The notes: a model not told the origin generated them from the sequence alone. A DNA stretch of 64,000 bases from Exophiala sp. HKRS030 (GCA_023897205.1 JAHWDD010000004.1:3658001-3722000), one strand, 5' to 3'; shown: positions 1 to 13,404, counted from the stretch's first letter. Program-made: numbers and translations.

Positions 1-1591
1 CTTCCTTTTGTGGGGAGCTTTACGAGCTCGAATGCCATCTGTGCGAGCTCACTCACGACACGGCAGGAAGCACATCCTCGGAATTCGTTCTGGCCAGTAA
101 AGTGTCGAATGTTGGAGATCGTCATCCGAGAACCTTTGCTAGTTTTCGTGCGGGAAGTGATCGCTTTTCGTGGTCAGCATGCACCCCACGTAATAGCTTG
201 GACCCTTGTTTTTCGCTGCCGCACTCCGTATCTGCGCTTGAAATCCCTACATCGGAAGATGGCATGCGGAGGTGGTTGCTAAAGGGTGGCTGTGAGCGTG
301 AATTGCAGCCGGCACAACAATCATAGGATTCTCGACTCCCAAAGACTGTCCGTGTGATGTGGGAAAGGTGGAAGGGTGAAGGGCAGCCTGCAACCATTAC
401 TGTAGAGCACTCTAGGCCCCGAGTCCCGAACTCGCGTGGGGCGGCGTTCCCAATGCGCTCGAGATTTTAGTCACGTGACTAGAAGTCTTGGCAAAACATC
501 TTGCCTCGGCAATACTCCGTACTGGAATCAAAACAAACAAAACCAGTTTCCGGCCAGATGCTGTTGCTGGAATTGGGCCAGACTCTGTGATGTCGTAGCC
601 CCTTGACTTGACTGTTATTCCATTGGCATGTTGTTGCAGGCCTAGTGACGCCTTTGAGCATGCAATGCTACTTTCTCCACTGATACAAGGTAGACATTGT
701 GACATGCGAAGCTTCTTAAGCGATACCGCATCTCTGAAAGATATGCCTTGGCTGTTATTGATGCGTACATATCTATATTTAACTATCAGAACAGGAAAAC
801 AGAAAATTGCTCTGAATCTATGTCTGAGACACTTGATTGTTGCCATTAGATTTCCTATTCATTTTGGTTGCACCTACCATTAACACTCCTTCTGACGTTG
901 AGTCATGTGTTCACTCATCTCACCAGTAGATCATCACTCAAGGGAAGAGCCTTTGGTACGGTCGAGTCCATTCAAAAGGTGACGAAGGTGTCAGTGGATT
1001 TGGACTGTATTTGTGGTATATCCACGCCCTCCAGCAAAACGATGGAATGGATCCTCGACCAATGCTGGTCTGTTAGCACATGCTTGTAGGAAGCACTGGA
1101 GAATCCAGTCAAACTTTGCTGCCCCTTGGGATGGGCGCCTCGTCTGGGTGAGTTTCAATGGCATCACGCTTTCTTCAGCAAGATCCACCATGAACCATCG
1201 TACACGAGTCGACGACGATGCCGGTGATGATCAACATCAGTTGTATTCACCCCGAGTCTCCTTCGACGCCCGCCCAGCAGTTTTGAAGAGGTTACGTGTT
1301 GTACCTGCTGGGGGCGTTTGATCTACTGTAGTTCTTCTCCTTTGTACCAAGGACCTTCAATACAAGGCGACCGGGGGAGAAAACTCTGTTCTCTGACTTC
1401 GCGGCGGGCAAAACCGTGGGCATGCGGTCCAAGGCCTACATGACCTTGTTAACTATTGCTCAGTTTATCATGGCTGTTGAGGCCCGACGTGGCAGCAGCT
1501 TCACTCAAACGCAAATATCCACGACAGTCACTGCCTGTCATCAGCAGAGTGGGGGAGTCGTCACTGCCTTCGCCCCTGAGGCTTCAAACTT
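1..1591. other. intergenic, no gene supported
   Basis: No reading frame here has a recognisable domain, and short overlapping frames occur on both strands. The stretch holds one exact TACTCCGTA motif at 513-521 and a near match at 222-230. It ends at the probable promoter of the gene that starts at 1710. Confidence 0.5.
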
Positions 1592-1602
1592 TATATATAA
1601 AA
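1592..1602 (+). promoter_or_regulatory. TATA-box-like element upstream of the 1710 gene
   Basis: An 11-base run TATATATAAAA lies 108 bp before the ATG at 1710. Its position and orientation fit a TATA box for that gene. No transcription start is visible in the sequence, so the assignment is positional only. Confidence 0.45.
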
Positions 1603-1709
1603 CGTTCGATGCCTTGTCCGTCGATCTGAAAAGTCCCCTGCCGTTTGACCCCGAAACCTGGACACGAATCTAATCAGTCTCCTTCATCCAGTCTTATTGA
1701 ACTACAGCC

Positions 1710-2838
1710 ATGTCTTACTCTTGGTACGCAGATGCTGAATTCCCCAAAGCCATCGCGCCAAGGGAGTGGTACCAATATCCGCCTATCGAAGCAGGAGCAC
1801 CAAAAGATTGGCCAAAGACACGACTAGGGGGTCTTCCGTCGTTCCTGTTGAAGCAAATCCTAGTCTACCTCTGTGAGACGCGCTCGAATCAATGCGATGT
1901 CACTGCGCCAACCAGGTTGAGACGGCGTGAGACCAGTGGGCTGTTCTCAGAATTTGTTCGACACACTCGTGGTGTCCTTGGAACGTGTACACAATTACGA
2001 AAAGAAACCTTGGGTTTTCTCGCAGCGACAACAGTCCATACTTCGCGCCAAGTGCTCGAATTGCCATCGTTGCCAACACAAATCGGCCGCCATAACATGA
2101 CGTGGATTCAATTCCTCAAGGTGGACACCCACTTCTTTCTCAAGACGAGAGCCGAGCGCTATTTTCCCATCGTTTTGGGCTTTCTTTGCAGCCAGCTTCC
2201 GAATCTGATGCGATTCCAACTAATCAGTGATTATGAAACCAACGCTCCCAGATTCTCGTTCTCTGAGGCGCACGATCTGCAAGCCACAACCCGTCATCAG
2301 CAGGAGATTAGAGCGGTCTTGCGGTTCGGAGCATTCCTGATCCTACGGCACAGGAACCTGGACTTGCTAGTGTGGCCTTCTGATTCCGGTCCAACATATG
2401 AGAGCAGCCAACAACAGACAAGAGTATACATTGATGCCATAGCGAACACGATGAGGACCGGCCGTCGACCTTGCCGTAGAGAGAACCACCCTGGTGTGGA
2501 CGGACTGGAAACTGTCGGGGTGAGTATGCGAGGCCAAGTCAGTTTAGTCGTGAAGCTAACTTTGGATTTAGGATCAAATCCTCAACGCAACAAAACTGCG
2601 CCGATACTTGTGGTCGGAGCTTGCGACAATCCCTTTGCATGAGTTTGTCAGTTCGAGTGATAGTGATTCTTCCGAGATTTATGAGCAACATCGGTGCTTT
2701 GCAAAAGTCGATGATGAAGGCTACTGGCATTCTCATGCCCAGCACTACGAGAAGCCCAAATTTGTTCCTGTCGACGGGCTGGTCAGGATGTGCCGCAAAC
2801 ATTGTCGGAACGTCTGTGGTGATACACCAAGAGAATAG
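1710..2838 (+). CDS. hypothetical protein, F-box-like N-terminus, two exons
   Basis: Exons 1710-2519 and 2572-2838 are joined by a 52-bp intron (donor GTGAGT, acceptor TTTAG) and give 358 residues. Splicing in phase 0 moves the frame into a tail that stays open to a TAG stop. The N-terminal part carries a short Leu/Pro-rich segment near residues 35-50 (GLPSFLLKQILVYL) reminiscent of the helix that opens fungal F-box-like proteins. It is weak and I do not claim an F-box. The rest is mixed alpha/beta-like sequence with no catalytic motif, signal peptide or clear membrane segment. A TATA-like element upstream supports it as a real transcription unit. Function is unknown. Confidence 0.65.
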
Positions 2839-5800
2839 TGGCAATAATATGCATTCACAAGGCGGCCGATTCAGATTGAAATTGAATTTTGTCCTCAGTG
2901 GTCAAGTTCGACTGCTTGCGAAACAATTGTGGCAGAAATGGAAGTGCCCTCCGGCATCATACGGGAGACAGTGCTGGAAGACTGTACTTGTTGTTCTTGC
3001 ACATAAGAATCAAATATCTTGGATGTACCATATGTGTTGCACAAGCCCTGGACAATCGGAAGTATTTGGCGCAGGAAGTGAATGGCTGTGGCTTGAGGAT
3101 TAGCAGGAACTCTCAATCCAGATGAGGAGAGCAATGTCAAGCGTGGCGATGGCCATAGTGCTTGGTAGTCGAGAGTAACAAGAGGGATTCTGACCGCGCC
3201 TTCAGCAACTAGGTCATGAGAGTCACCCACCTGTAAAGTTTTTAGTTTTCCCATCCTTCTCAGGACTTGTCCTGAGATTGAGGTCGTTCAAGGCTAAAGA
3301 CAATTAGAAACAAGACGGAAATGTCCTCAGCCATTGAAAAAAGATTTTCAGAGATTATGCTCGTAGTGGCTTCGAAGACTCGAACACCGCTTCCGTTGTA
3401 GATATCGTCGCCACCCTCGGGCCTTATACATAGGTTAAGGCATCCCAGAAGGACTTGGTCTCGTCTTCTCAGTCTCTTGATGTCACTACTGTTCAGGACT
3501 GTGACGAACGCAGTTATTGCTCATGCTCATGCTACCGTCAATATACTAAATCTTGCATCTCGTAACAGACAATATTCGACGTGGGTGCGGAATGTTTCGA
3601 TTTCTCATATCGACGGTCATCTGGATAATGGTATTTAAGACAATTTTAACACATCTGGACTTTCGATCGGAACATCTGATGTCGTGTTGTATGGTAGGTA
3701 GCAATGTCGGACATAAATTAAGATGCTTCAGGGTATAAGACACTCGGCACCTGCACTTCGTACAAATCAGCACCCTTTGAAAGGGGCCGTGCAAAAAGGC
3801 AGGAGGCATTGCAGATCTCTGGCCAAGCCTGAAAGGTCAACGGGATTGCCAGGGTGGTGAGTGCCAAATGCTTTGGAACGAGGAACGCAAGAACCGGCGT
3901 TGCGCAAGGGGTTGGCTGCCACCCGATCGAAGAGGCATATGATGTTGACCCTGTCATGGTGCTTTGAGGCCTTGCATTTGAATTGTGCATAAAATGATAC
4001 CTTTCATCTCCGTGTCCCTAACTCGATCAAAAGCCTTCCAGACTAGAGAAATAGCTACACAGAAGGAAGCTAGGCGCGATGAGAGGTGCACTCCCGAGTT
4101 GCACGAGCCATGAAGTTATACCAACCGGTGTGAAGAACATTAAGGGGATCTGCATTCCACCTTATTGATCATTTTGTTTTGTTACTGGGGTCTTCGTTCA
4201 AGCTTACATTTGCTGTTTGGATGCGGAACGAACCGGTCAACTCCCCCCCTGTCAACATGTTCTCAAACAGGGTGTTGGGTGAAAAAGGTGCAGAACTCCA
4301 TTGTAGTACGCAATGCGTTCGTGGAAAACTTCGACATTGGACCACGTTGCAGGCAGCAGCACATAGAGTAGAGTGGACACAGGAAATTGCATAGTCACCA
4401 GGAGAGTGACTTGATGTTGTTGCCTCGAAGCTAGTACCATATCCGAGTTTACGTAGAGTCCTTCGTATGCCCTATAGTACTCCATTTGTTCCGAGCTGCG
4501 GAGGAAATACGGACGAAGACATGTCCAAGGCCCACGGATTGTCCATCACTGCCGGAGCCTGTAGCTGTCTGTTACTACTCACCTACAAGAAGTTGATCCC
4601 CCGGATGCTACTATTACAGTCGGATCGACGTAGTAATGGAAGGATCTATTGAGTGGATTATCAGCAGCTGGATTGTAAAGTCTGGTGCCTTATTTATTGT
4701 CGTACAGTATACAAAGTACGGTAACAAGGCCAGCTGTCTTGAAAAAAGACACAATGGTTGAACCGTGGTGGTTCAGTCTAGCTTTGACATTGGAGGGTTA
4801 CAGTAGAATACGGCCAGTTCGAGTTGCCCATTTGGTCGTCCGGCCTCGGAATAATTTTCATCCCTTCTTTTTGTGTGACGGCGGTAAGAGTGCTGATCCA
4901 ATGGCCCCATACGAGACCGTCCAAGGAGTCTGTGGTGGATTATACGGGGAATGATGAGGGATCAAGCATGGGCGTACTCGGTACAGATGGCACCACTGCG
5001 GAAGCGAATACGAGGGCCACCGTACTCCCCATGTTATGTAACGTTTCACGGATGGATAGAGAGTCCTGTTGGAAAAAGGGCATTTGATTCTGGACGGGAG
5101 GCTGTCGATCCGGAGAGCCGATAGGCTGTTCTAAGGCGATGATGTTGGGTCCTGTTGGTGTTTTCACTTCTCGCACGAGAAATGTAGGCCTTATGGTTGC
5201 ATGTGAATGGCGCCTCGAAGCGGCGACATTATGCGAACGACACGTGCATTATATCGCGCTCCTCGGGCGCCGTTCCTCGTCCTTGGCCTTTAAGCCGCCA
5301 ATATGTCTCCGTATGGAGTAACAGGATGGCTCGCTCACGTATCGGTTGCTTGTAGTAGGTGCATTAGGGAGGTCGAGGTGGGCCGGAGATGCTCGGGAGG
5401 TTCGATATCCGGGCAAATTCTGGGCGGTTGGCGCCTGGCAATCTCCCCTATGAGGTTTGTATTTGGCTGCCTGATGCTCCCTAAAGTCGTTTAAGTTCCG
5501 CCTAAAGAGGGGCATTCCTCTGGCAGGGGGCTCGTAATCGTATACCATTCCCATTCCAAGCCTAAAGATCTCCATACTACCAGCTAACTCAGCCTCCCTC
5601 GTACTCGTATTATTGCGCAGTCTTTTGTCTCCTCCACCCGCACAGTACTCACACACGACCATCATCACCACGGGTCGCCTACGATCAACCCGTTATCTCA
5701 CGCAGTACTCCGTGAGGGAATCCTCGCTTTCCGACCAAGGCCCTGCCAAGCCCATCAACATGCTCATTGACTCACTAGAACGAGGCCTTCCATACCACGC

Positions 5801-6198
5801 AATCGGGATCCTCCCACAGGTACCAGGGTCGGAGCCAATGCAGCCAATGAAGGACTAGGCGAGATTGAAATTCGAGAAGGTGGAAAACAAAAAAACATTC
5901 GCCGTCGACATCATCATAAAACTCTCCGACCACGCCCAAAAATCCTTGTCAGCCTACGGACTACCACCTCGTATTCTCTCTTCGCCCGTGTCTGGTCCGT
6001 GTTCCGATTCGTGTTATTATCCTCGATTCCATAATTTCTTCCTTTACTTTTCTCATTTGCCCTCTATCTTTTTAATTGTTAAACGACACCAATTCTTTGT
6101 GGGGGACATGGCATGCTGATTCAACAATTTTCCCCCCCGGACACTGATCGCGACCATCTCGGACCCTTTTTCGCTGGGCGAGTGTTGCTCTTCCCAAC
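2839..6198. other. intergenic, includes 5' region of the ABC transporter
   Basis: This 3.3-kb stretch has only short overlapping frames without domain content. The last few hundred bases are presumably the promoter and leader of the ABC transporter. A minimal upstream ATG (6108-6119, three codons then TGA) lies in that region. I see no tRNA, transposon ends or tandem array. Confidence 0.45.
6108..6119 (+). promoter_or_regulatory. minimal uORF before the ABC transporter
   Basis: ATG GCA TGC TGA lies 79 bp upstream of the transporter ATG at 6199. If the transcript includes this region, the uORF could damp translation. The transcript start is unknown, so a regulatory role is an inference. Confidence 0.3.
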
Positions 6199-9100
6199 AT
6201 GTCAACTTTCCTCGCCGGTAATATAACCACCAACTACGATCGCAGTCGTCGAATGTCTGGTGCATCACCTCAGAACCCGGCCGCAGACTTCCCGTATGCC
6301 GACAAGACCTTTTCATCCGACGGGGGTCCTGTCATAGACGACAGCCGGGATGAAAACAGAGAAGTGCGCGACCTTGCCCGGCAATACTCACGTACGTCGA
6401 CTGAGATTGGCCATCATCCTTTCGACAGCGCCGGTGTCGATTCGGAAGTTGATCCCAACTCCGACAACTTCAATGGCCGAGCATGGACCAAGGCAATGCT
6501 GAAACTCCAGAAGATGTCTGGTCAGGAGAATGTCGGGAGGACGGCTGGTTTTGCTTTTCGGAATCTCTCCGCCTTTGGCTTTTCCAAGGGCAGTGACTTC
6601 CAAAAGACGGTCGACAATTATATTCTGGCCGGAGCAGATCTGGTCAGATCTATCATCGGCAACAAGGGTCGTCGCGTTGATATTCTGCGCAATTTCGAGG
6701 GTGTGGTACAGCCCGGTGAAATGCTGGTTGTGCTCGGTCCTCCTGGTTCTGGTTGCTCGACTTTTTTGAAGACAATTGCTGGAGAAACACATGGCTTCAC
6801 GCTGAGTGATGACACGTATATCAACTATCAAGGTAAATTGCTGCACTTTGCGACGTTAAATGTCCATTCTCTGACCATATCGACCCTCTAGGTATCAGCT
6901 ACAAACAAATGCACCACGATTTCCGAGGCGAGGCTATTTACACTGCCGAGCAAGACATTCATTTCCCCATGCTCACTGTCGGCGATACCCTCTTGTTTGC
7001 TTCTCGTGCCAGAACTCCACAAAACCTGAAACTACCAGAAGGTGTTACCAAGCCGATGTATGCAGCCCATCTGCGGGATGTGGTCATGGCCACTTTTGGC
7101 ATTCGACATACCATCAATACAAAGGTCGGCAACGATTTTGTCCGTGGAGTCAGCGGTGGTGAGAGAAAACGAGTTTCGATTGCCGAAGCCACTCTAAGCG
7201 GCGCTCCGTTGCAGTGCTGGGACAACAGTACGAGAGGTCTAGATTCGGCCAACGCCATCGAATTTTGCAAAACCCTACGAACGTCGACCGATCTGAATGA
7301 AACCACTGCCGCTGTGGCCATCTATCAAGCTCCTCAGAGCGCCTATGATTACTTTGATAAAGTGATTGTGCTCTATCAGGGCCGCCAGATCTATTTTGGT
7401 CGAACTACAGATGCTCGACGCTACTTTGAAGAAATGGGCTTCGAATGCCCTAAGCGCCAGACAGACCCCGATTTCCTTACATCCATGACCAATCCCATTG
7501 AGCGTATCATCAAAAAAGGGTTTGAGGGCCAAGTACCACGAACTCCCGACGAATTCGCAGAGCGGTGGCAGAACAGTGAGGCTCGTCGACAACTGCTAAA
7601 GGAGCTTGATGAGTTCGAGACAGCCAACCCTGTCGGAGGACCAAATTTCCATGCATTCCAACAGTCACGGCGTATTCAGCAGTCCAAAGCTCAGCGCAAG
7701 TCCTCGCCGTATACTCTGTCCTATGGCAGCCAAATCACACTATGTCTATGGCGAGGTTTCAAGCGACTCAGGGACGATCCCAGTATCACCATCACCCAGT
7801 TGCTCGGCAATTGTATCAATGCACTTGTGGTTTCCTCTCTATTCTACAATCTACCGGCAAATAGTGATTCACTGCGTTCTCGAGCCTCACTCATCTTCTT
7901 CGCAGTTTTGCTTAACGCTTTCGGAAGCGCCCTTGAAATTCTTACTCTCTACGCACAAAGACCTATTGTCGAAAAACATACCCGCTATGCACTCTATCAC
8001 CCGTCGGCCGAGGCATTTGCTTCGATGCTTACAGATATCCCGGCAAAGACCCTGAACGCTATCGGATTCAACTTGATTCTCTACTTTATGACCAACTTGC
8101 GCCGAGAACCAGGAGCCTTTTTCTTCTTCTTGTTTTTGTCGTACGTGCTCACGCTTACTATGAGCATGTTGTTCCGTTGTATTGCTTCGGTTTCAAGATC
8201 ATTGATTCAAGCACTGGTCCCGACGGCAGTATTGATGATTGCTATCGTGGTCTACACTGGTACGTGTTTGTGCCGTCATTTGTGCTTGTTTGGCATCGAG
8301 CACTCCAGAACACTGCTAAATTACCTCTAGGCTTCGTCATTCCCGTTAATTACATGCATGGCTGGGCTCGATGGGTAGGTCCTCTCTACATTTTCAGTGC
8401 AACAGTATGTTGACATGTCATCAGATCAATTATGTTAATCCGACCGCGTACGGCTTCGAAAGTTTGATGGTCAACGAATACAGCGGCCGAGACTACCCTT
8501 GCTCGACATACATCCCCCCAGCACCTCAATTTGGGAACGGTTCCTCCGTCCGCCAGATTTGTTCTGTGGTTGGTGCTGTTGCGGGACAGACATCGGTCAG
8601 CGGTGATGACTACATCGGTATCTCGTATGAGTACTACAGCTCGCATAAATGGCGAAATGTCGGAATCCTCTTCGCTTTCATGATTGCGCTCCTCGCCGTG
8701 TACCTGGGCGCTACTGAACTGATCTCAGCCAAAAAGTCCAAGGGCGAGGTTCTATTGTTTCGTCGAGGTCATAAGCCTGCCTTCTTGAAGGAGCGAATAT
8801 CCGATGATGAGTCCGGAGATACCGATCCGTCTGTCGCACTCGAACGCCAGCAGACCAAAGATGAGGAATTGACACGCCAGGTCTCGGCAGTCATTCAGAA
8901 GCAAACGTCGATATTCCAGTGGAGAAATGTGTGTTATGACATCAAAATCAAAGGCCAACCTCGGCGCATTCTTGACCATGTCGATGGTTGGGTCAAACCA
9001 GGCACCATGACAGCTTTAATGGTATGTGTGCATCAATCCTGGGTGTATCTGTCGAAGTCTGACCGTCCGTCCAGGGAGTCTCTGGCGCTGGCAAGACCAC

Positions 9101-11358
9101 TTTACTCGACTGTCTAGCAACTCGCGTCACCATGGGTGTCATCACTGGTGAAATGTTGGTAGATGGAAAGCAACGTGACGAGTCGTTCCAACGGAAAACC
9201 GGTTATGTGCAGCAACAGGATCTACACTTACAGACGTCTACCGTGCGAGAAGCTCTTCGGTTCAGTGCTCTATTGCGACAACCACGAGATGTGCCACGAG
9301 CAGAGAAGATTGCATATGTTGAGGAAGTTATCAAACTGCTCGACATGCAGGAGTATGCCGATGCAGTTGTCGGAGTTCCGGGTGAAGGTTTGTTTTTTTG
9401 TTTCGTGCGAATCAGTCCACGACCGGGAACTAATCTTTGCGTTAGGTCTCAATGTTGAGCAGCGTAAGCGCTTGACTATTGGTGTGGAACTTGCTGCACG
9501 CCCTCAACTACTCTTGTTCCTTGACGAGCCTACTTCGGGTCTTGACTCCCAAACATCCTGGTCCATTCTCAATCTTCTGGAAAAACTCACAAAGGCTGGT
9601 CAAGCAATTCTCTGCACCATTCATCAGCCGTCTGCCATTCTTTTCCAACGGTTTGATCGACTTTTACTCCTGGCAGCTGGTGGCAAAACGGTCTATTTTG
9701 GCCCTGTGGGCAAGGATTCGCACATCCTCATCGATTATTTCCAGAAAAATGGAGCTCCCAAGTGTCCTCCTGGAGCCAATCCAGCCGAATATATGCTTGA
9801 AGCTATTGGTGCAGCTCCGGGTTCCCACTCTGATGTCGATTGGTTTGAAGCCTGGCGAACCTCACCTGAATACGAGGAGGTTCAACGTGAACTTGACGAG
9901 ATGAAGGCAGAGCGATCACAAATCGAAAGGCCCGAGACAGCTAACAAGAGCGACTATTTCGAGTTCGCTGCCCCTTTTGGTTTACAATTCTGGGAAACGC
10001 AGAGACGAGTCTTTGAACAGTACTGGCGAACACCCGAGTACATTTATTCGAAGTTGATCCTCTGCGCGCTGACTGTAAGGACGAATTCATACTTGCTAGG
10101 ATTTACTTACTGACATTGGACTCAGGGTCTCTTTATTGGTTTCTCGCTCTTCCAAGCACCCAATACTCAGCAAGGTCTCAACAACCAGCTCTTCGGTATC
10201 TTCATGTTGCTCGTCTTATTCTCACAGCTCGTTCAACAGATCATGCCATTGTTCGTCACTCAACGAAGTCTTTACGAGGCTCGAGAACGACCATCGAAAA
10301 CCTACTCGTGGAAAGCCTTTATGCTGTCGAACATTCTAGTGGAACTTCCGTGGGCAACCCTCGGTGCCGTGGTCTTGTTCTTCTGCTGGTACTACCCTAT
10401 CGGTCTGTACAATAACGCTGCATATACCGACTCGGTGACATCTCGTGGCGGTCTGGAGTTTTTGTTTGTGTGGGAATTCATCATCTTCAGCAGCACTTTT
10501 GCTCACTTGATGATTGCGGGTATTGAGACGGCAGAAGCGGCGTCCAACCTGGCCAACGTCCTCTTCTCACTATGTTTACTGTTCAACGGTGTCTTGGTCG
10601 GACCGAATGCCATGCCCGGCTTCTGGATCTTCATGTACCGAGTTTCCCCCTTCACCTACTTGGTGTCGGGTCTCCTTGCAAACGGTGTCGCCCACGCCCC
10701 TGTGCACTGTGCCGCCAACGAATACCTCCACTTCAGCGCCCCCTCGGGTCAGACTTGCGGCGAATACCTGCGGCCCTACATCCAGGCTGCGGGCGGATAC
10801 CTGGTCGACGCCGACGCGTCACAGTGCCAGTTTTGTTCGCTGGACAATACCGATACATTCTTGTCGTTGGTGAGCATTCACTTCTCTGAAAGATGGAGGA
10901 ATTTCGGCTTGTTGTTTGTTTACATCGGTTTTAATGTCATCGCTGCGACTTTCATCTACTGGTTGGCGAGAGTGCCCAAGGGCAAGAAATACGCTGGCAA
11001 AGATGAACAAAAGGGCCTGGTCAAGACTGCGAGTCACGCTTCGGGAGCACCAGAAGTCAACAAGGTGTACGAGAAGGGAACTTCGACGGATAGCACCGAA
11101 AAGGGTCTATCGACGCCGGGCCGATCCAAGGCTGGAGACCCTGGGTCTGCTCCGAGAACGCCACCAGAAATTTCACAGAGCGAAAAACATCCTGTGGTGT
11201 ATGAACCCATCAAGACTCACGCAGATGAATCTTCGCCGCCAACGACGTCGTCGGAAAAGAAGGAAGGTGATGCCTCTGGCGTTGCTGCGGCTGGCGGCGC
11301 TGCAACATCTTCGGACAGACCTGGACCAGAACGATTCGTTACGGCCAGTGAATTTTAG
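6199..11358 (+). CDS. PDR/CDR-type ABC multidrug transporter (ABC-G)
   Basis: Seven exons (6199-6832, 6892-8259, 8331-8374, 8425-9021, 9075-9387, 9446-10074, 10126-11358) encode 1605 residues, normal for full-size fungal ABC-G pumps. The order is NBD-TMD-NBD-TMD. NBD1 has the degenerate PDR Walker [10 protein letters not shown] (about 180-188), signature VSGGERKR (298-305) and Walker B with WDN in place of a catalytic Glu. NBD2 has a normal Walker [10 protein letters not shown] (882-890), a divergent signature (LNVEQRKR) and Walker [11 protein letters not shown] (about 1010-1019). Hydrophobic segments follow each NBD, and a loop with paired cysteines precedes the last membrane helix. Family members export azoles and other lipophilic drugs at the plasma membrane, using ATP hydrolysis at the consensus site. 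The substrate cannot be read from sequence. All six introns keep frame across conserved motifs. Confidence 0.95.
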
Positions 11359-12153
11359 AGAGAAAGAAAAAAAGGGAGTCATGTTTGATCAGAGTTTGGC
11401 GTGACTGTTTTTGGAAGCAGATTTGTACCATACATATTATTTTATTTTGTTACCTTGAGTTATAGACCTTGTGGAGGAAGTTGTTTGTCTTGTCAAAAGA
11501 CGTGGTTGTAGATATAAATGGAAGATGTTGAAGTATGAAATTGGGAAAAGAGAAAGAGAATAAAGAACTCTCCAATCCAATTGAGATTTTGATTCTAATT
11601 TCAGACGGAATGAACGAGAGAATGTCATGTACTTCGGCAGTCCGTGTGTATCTAAGATATCTGCGGAATATTACAGTATGTGATGAAGTCTGCAGCCTCG
11701 CACGATTTCAATGACGACGAGGCTGAACTTTTGGGGGCCACCAATGAAATGACACGGTGACCTTTTTTCTCGTCGTACTTCGTAATCTGTACGGAGTATG
11801 TAGCTGCGCGTCTGTCTCTCCTCCTACATACACCCCGTACGTACCCTCATAACTGTACTCCCGGTAGCTACAATTTCTTGCCAACTCGCCACAGTTCTCG
11901 AGAGGAGTGACTGACTTGGTCATCTGGGAGTTGGTTTACACATTTTGCTTGCAAGGTGTCGTCGGGCTCCCTGCACCATCTGCAACCGTGCATTCCGAGG
12001 GGATCGTTCGAACATCCGTCGTCGACCAGTCGCTTCGCCCAAATCAGCTCGCTCAAGGATCCAACGAAACCAGGGTGCATTCACCCTTCATCGACAAGGC
12101 AAACACGGGAAACGAGAAACGAGAAACGAGAAACAAGAGACAAGAAACAAAAA
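11359..12153. other. intergenic: ABC 3' region and OST4 leader
   Basis: No coding signal is supported. An exact TACGGAGTA motif is at 11790-11798. The last 40 bases before the OST4 start are a purine-rich run of imperfect GAGAAAC repeats, probably 5' untranslated sequence. Confidence 0.5.
12114..12150 (+). repeat. imperfect GAGAAAC tandem repeat
   Basis: About five copies of a seven-base unit, the first three perfect, directly precede the OST4 ATG at 12154. Being adjacent to the start codon, it probably lies in the 5' leader. No function is evident. Confidence 0.6.
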
Positions 12154-12366
12154 ATGATTACGGATTCCCAGCTCTACTCCCTCGCCATCTTCCTGGGCGC
12201 GGCGGCCATGCTCATGATCGTCCTCTACCACTTTCTCGAGGTCAACGCCCAAGACGACAAGGGTCTCGAGACCAAGTTGACGAGTGAAAAGGCCGGGGTG
12301 GGTGCGGTCAAACCTGCCGTCAACCATCCCGTGGTCACCGCCGTGGGAGGAGCCGGAGACTTGTAA
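12154..12366 (+). CDS. OST4: oligosaccharyltransferase subunit Ost4
   Basis: This 70-residue protein has the conserved Ost4 arrangement: a short polar N-terminus beginning MITDSQLYSLAI, then one membrane helix (about residues 9-29) ending near the pair YH. Ost4 is a mini-subunit of the ER oligosaccharyltransferase; in yeast it helps attach the Ost3/Ost6 and Stt3 subunits for N-glycosylation. The start at 12154 is chosen because it begins exactly at the conserved N-terminus, although the frame is open further upstream through a low-complexity purine leader. The yeast protein is 36 residues, so this one has an extra hydrophilic tail of about 35 residues. No intron is needed. Such a short gene is easily missed. 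Confidence 0.85.
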   Translation: MITDSQLYSLAIFLGAAAMLMIVLYHFLEVNAQDDKGLETKLTSEKAGVGAVKPAVNHPVVTAVGGAGDL

Positions 12367-13404
12367 AAAACAAAAAACGAAACGAAACTGGTCAGGAAAA
12401 GCAAAAAGGCAAAAATCAGACCACCTGAACGTGAGCCATGGATACCACCGACCGACCCGATGAACTGCAAACCCACGGAAACACATTCATAATCTACCCG
12501 TGTCTTGCGACGATCAATTCCTTCGACCTTTTTCACCTTTTACCAAGTACAAAGTACCAAGTTTCAACGTCTCGTCAATACCCATGACCAATCACACCCC
12601 CCCCTTCCACCTTCAACACTACCGCCGCCGCCGCCGCCGTCGCCAAAAGGTGAGAGTGATAATAACCGACGAGGGGAATGGCATCCCAACAGGGAGAATT
12701 GGATTTCTTCTGACAAGGGTGGAAGGAAAAACAAGAGCCAGAGAAAAACCCCTCCCCACCCCCCAAAAAAAACACAAACCACAAAACCACAATGCAATAC
12801 TTGCCTTGCCAATGGTGATATAGTCACAAGGCGCTAGTTCGGCATTTTTCTCCTGTATAGACCAAATGAAAGAGAGAGAGAAGGAGAGGGAGGGGCCAAG
12901 ACGAAGCAGACGAACCCAACGGTCCCGAGACAGAATCCTCTCAAATGGACGGAGGGAGGATTGAGACGCTAATAAATCACAATCATCAAGCACTTCGAGA
13001 TGCTTGACCGTACTACGAGTAGGTAGATGATATCTTTGTACCAAAAGCCAAGTCGTGGGAACAGTTTCATCCTTTTACAGAGGACAAGTTTTTGACCTTT
13101 TTTATTGCATTTCTAAATTTGATTAACCACGAACTGATGTTCGTTGGTGTGTTCGTTCCACTTGGGTCCCATTACTCGTAAGGGCTATCGCGCATTGTTG
13201 CATCCAAGCCTGCCGTTATCTTGATCCGTTTCGGCATGACCTTTCCTCTCGCCTCGCTTGGCTGTCTCCGTTGCCTTTGTCCTGTCTGAGTTGGACCGCC
13301 ATCTTGTGCACCTGTCAATGGAGTGTCGTCGAAAAATCCGTCGCGTTTGTGCTTTGAGCCCACATTGCAGCATCCTCTCGTGCTACTTCACCTATCACAC
13401 CATT
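12367..13404. other. intergenic between convergent OST4 and the AT-hook gene
   Basis: This is 3' flanking sequence of two convergent genes. It contains a CCG/CGC trinucleotide run (12622-12644) and homopurine stretches around 12866-12895. Apparent frames in this part are low-complexity (poly-Arg or poly-Pro) and are not credible genes. Confidence 0.5.
12622..12644. repeat. CCG trinucleotide run
   Basis: About seven CCG/CGC units lie in an intergenic region. The translated frames are homopolymeric, so this is a simple sequence repeat rather than coding sequence. Confidence 0.7.

Noticed and set aside
11956..12153. longer N-terminus for OST4
   Set aside because: The extra codons translate a purine-rich leader repeat, and the conserved Ost4 N-terminus begins exactly at 12154.
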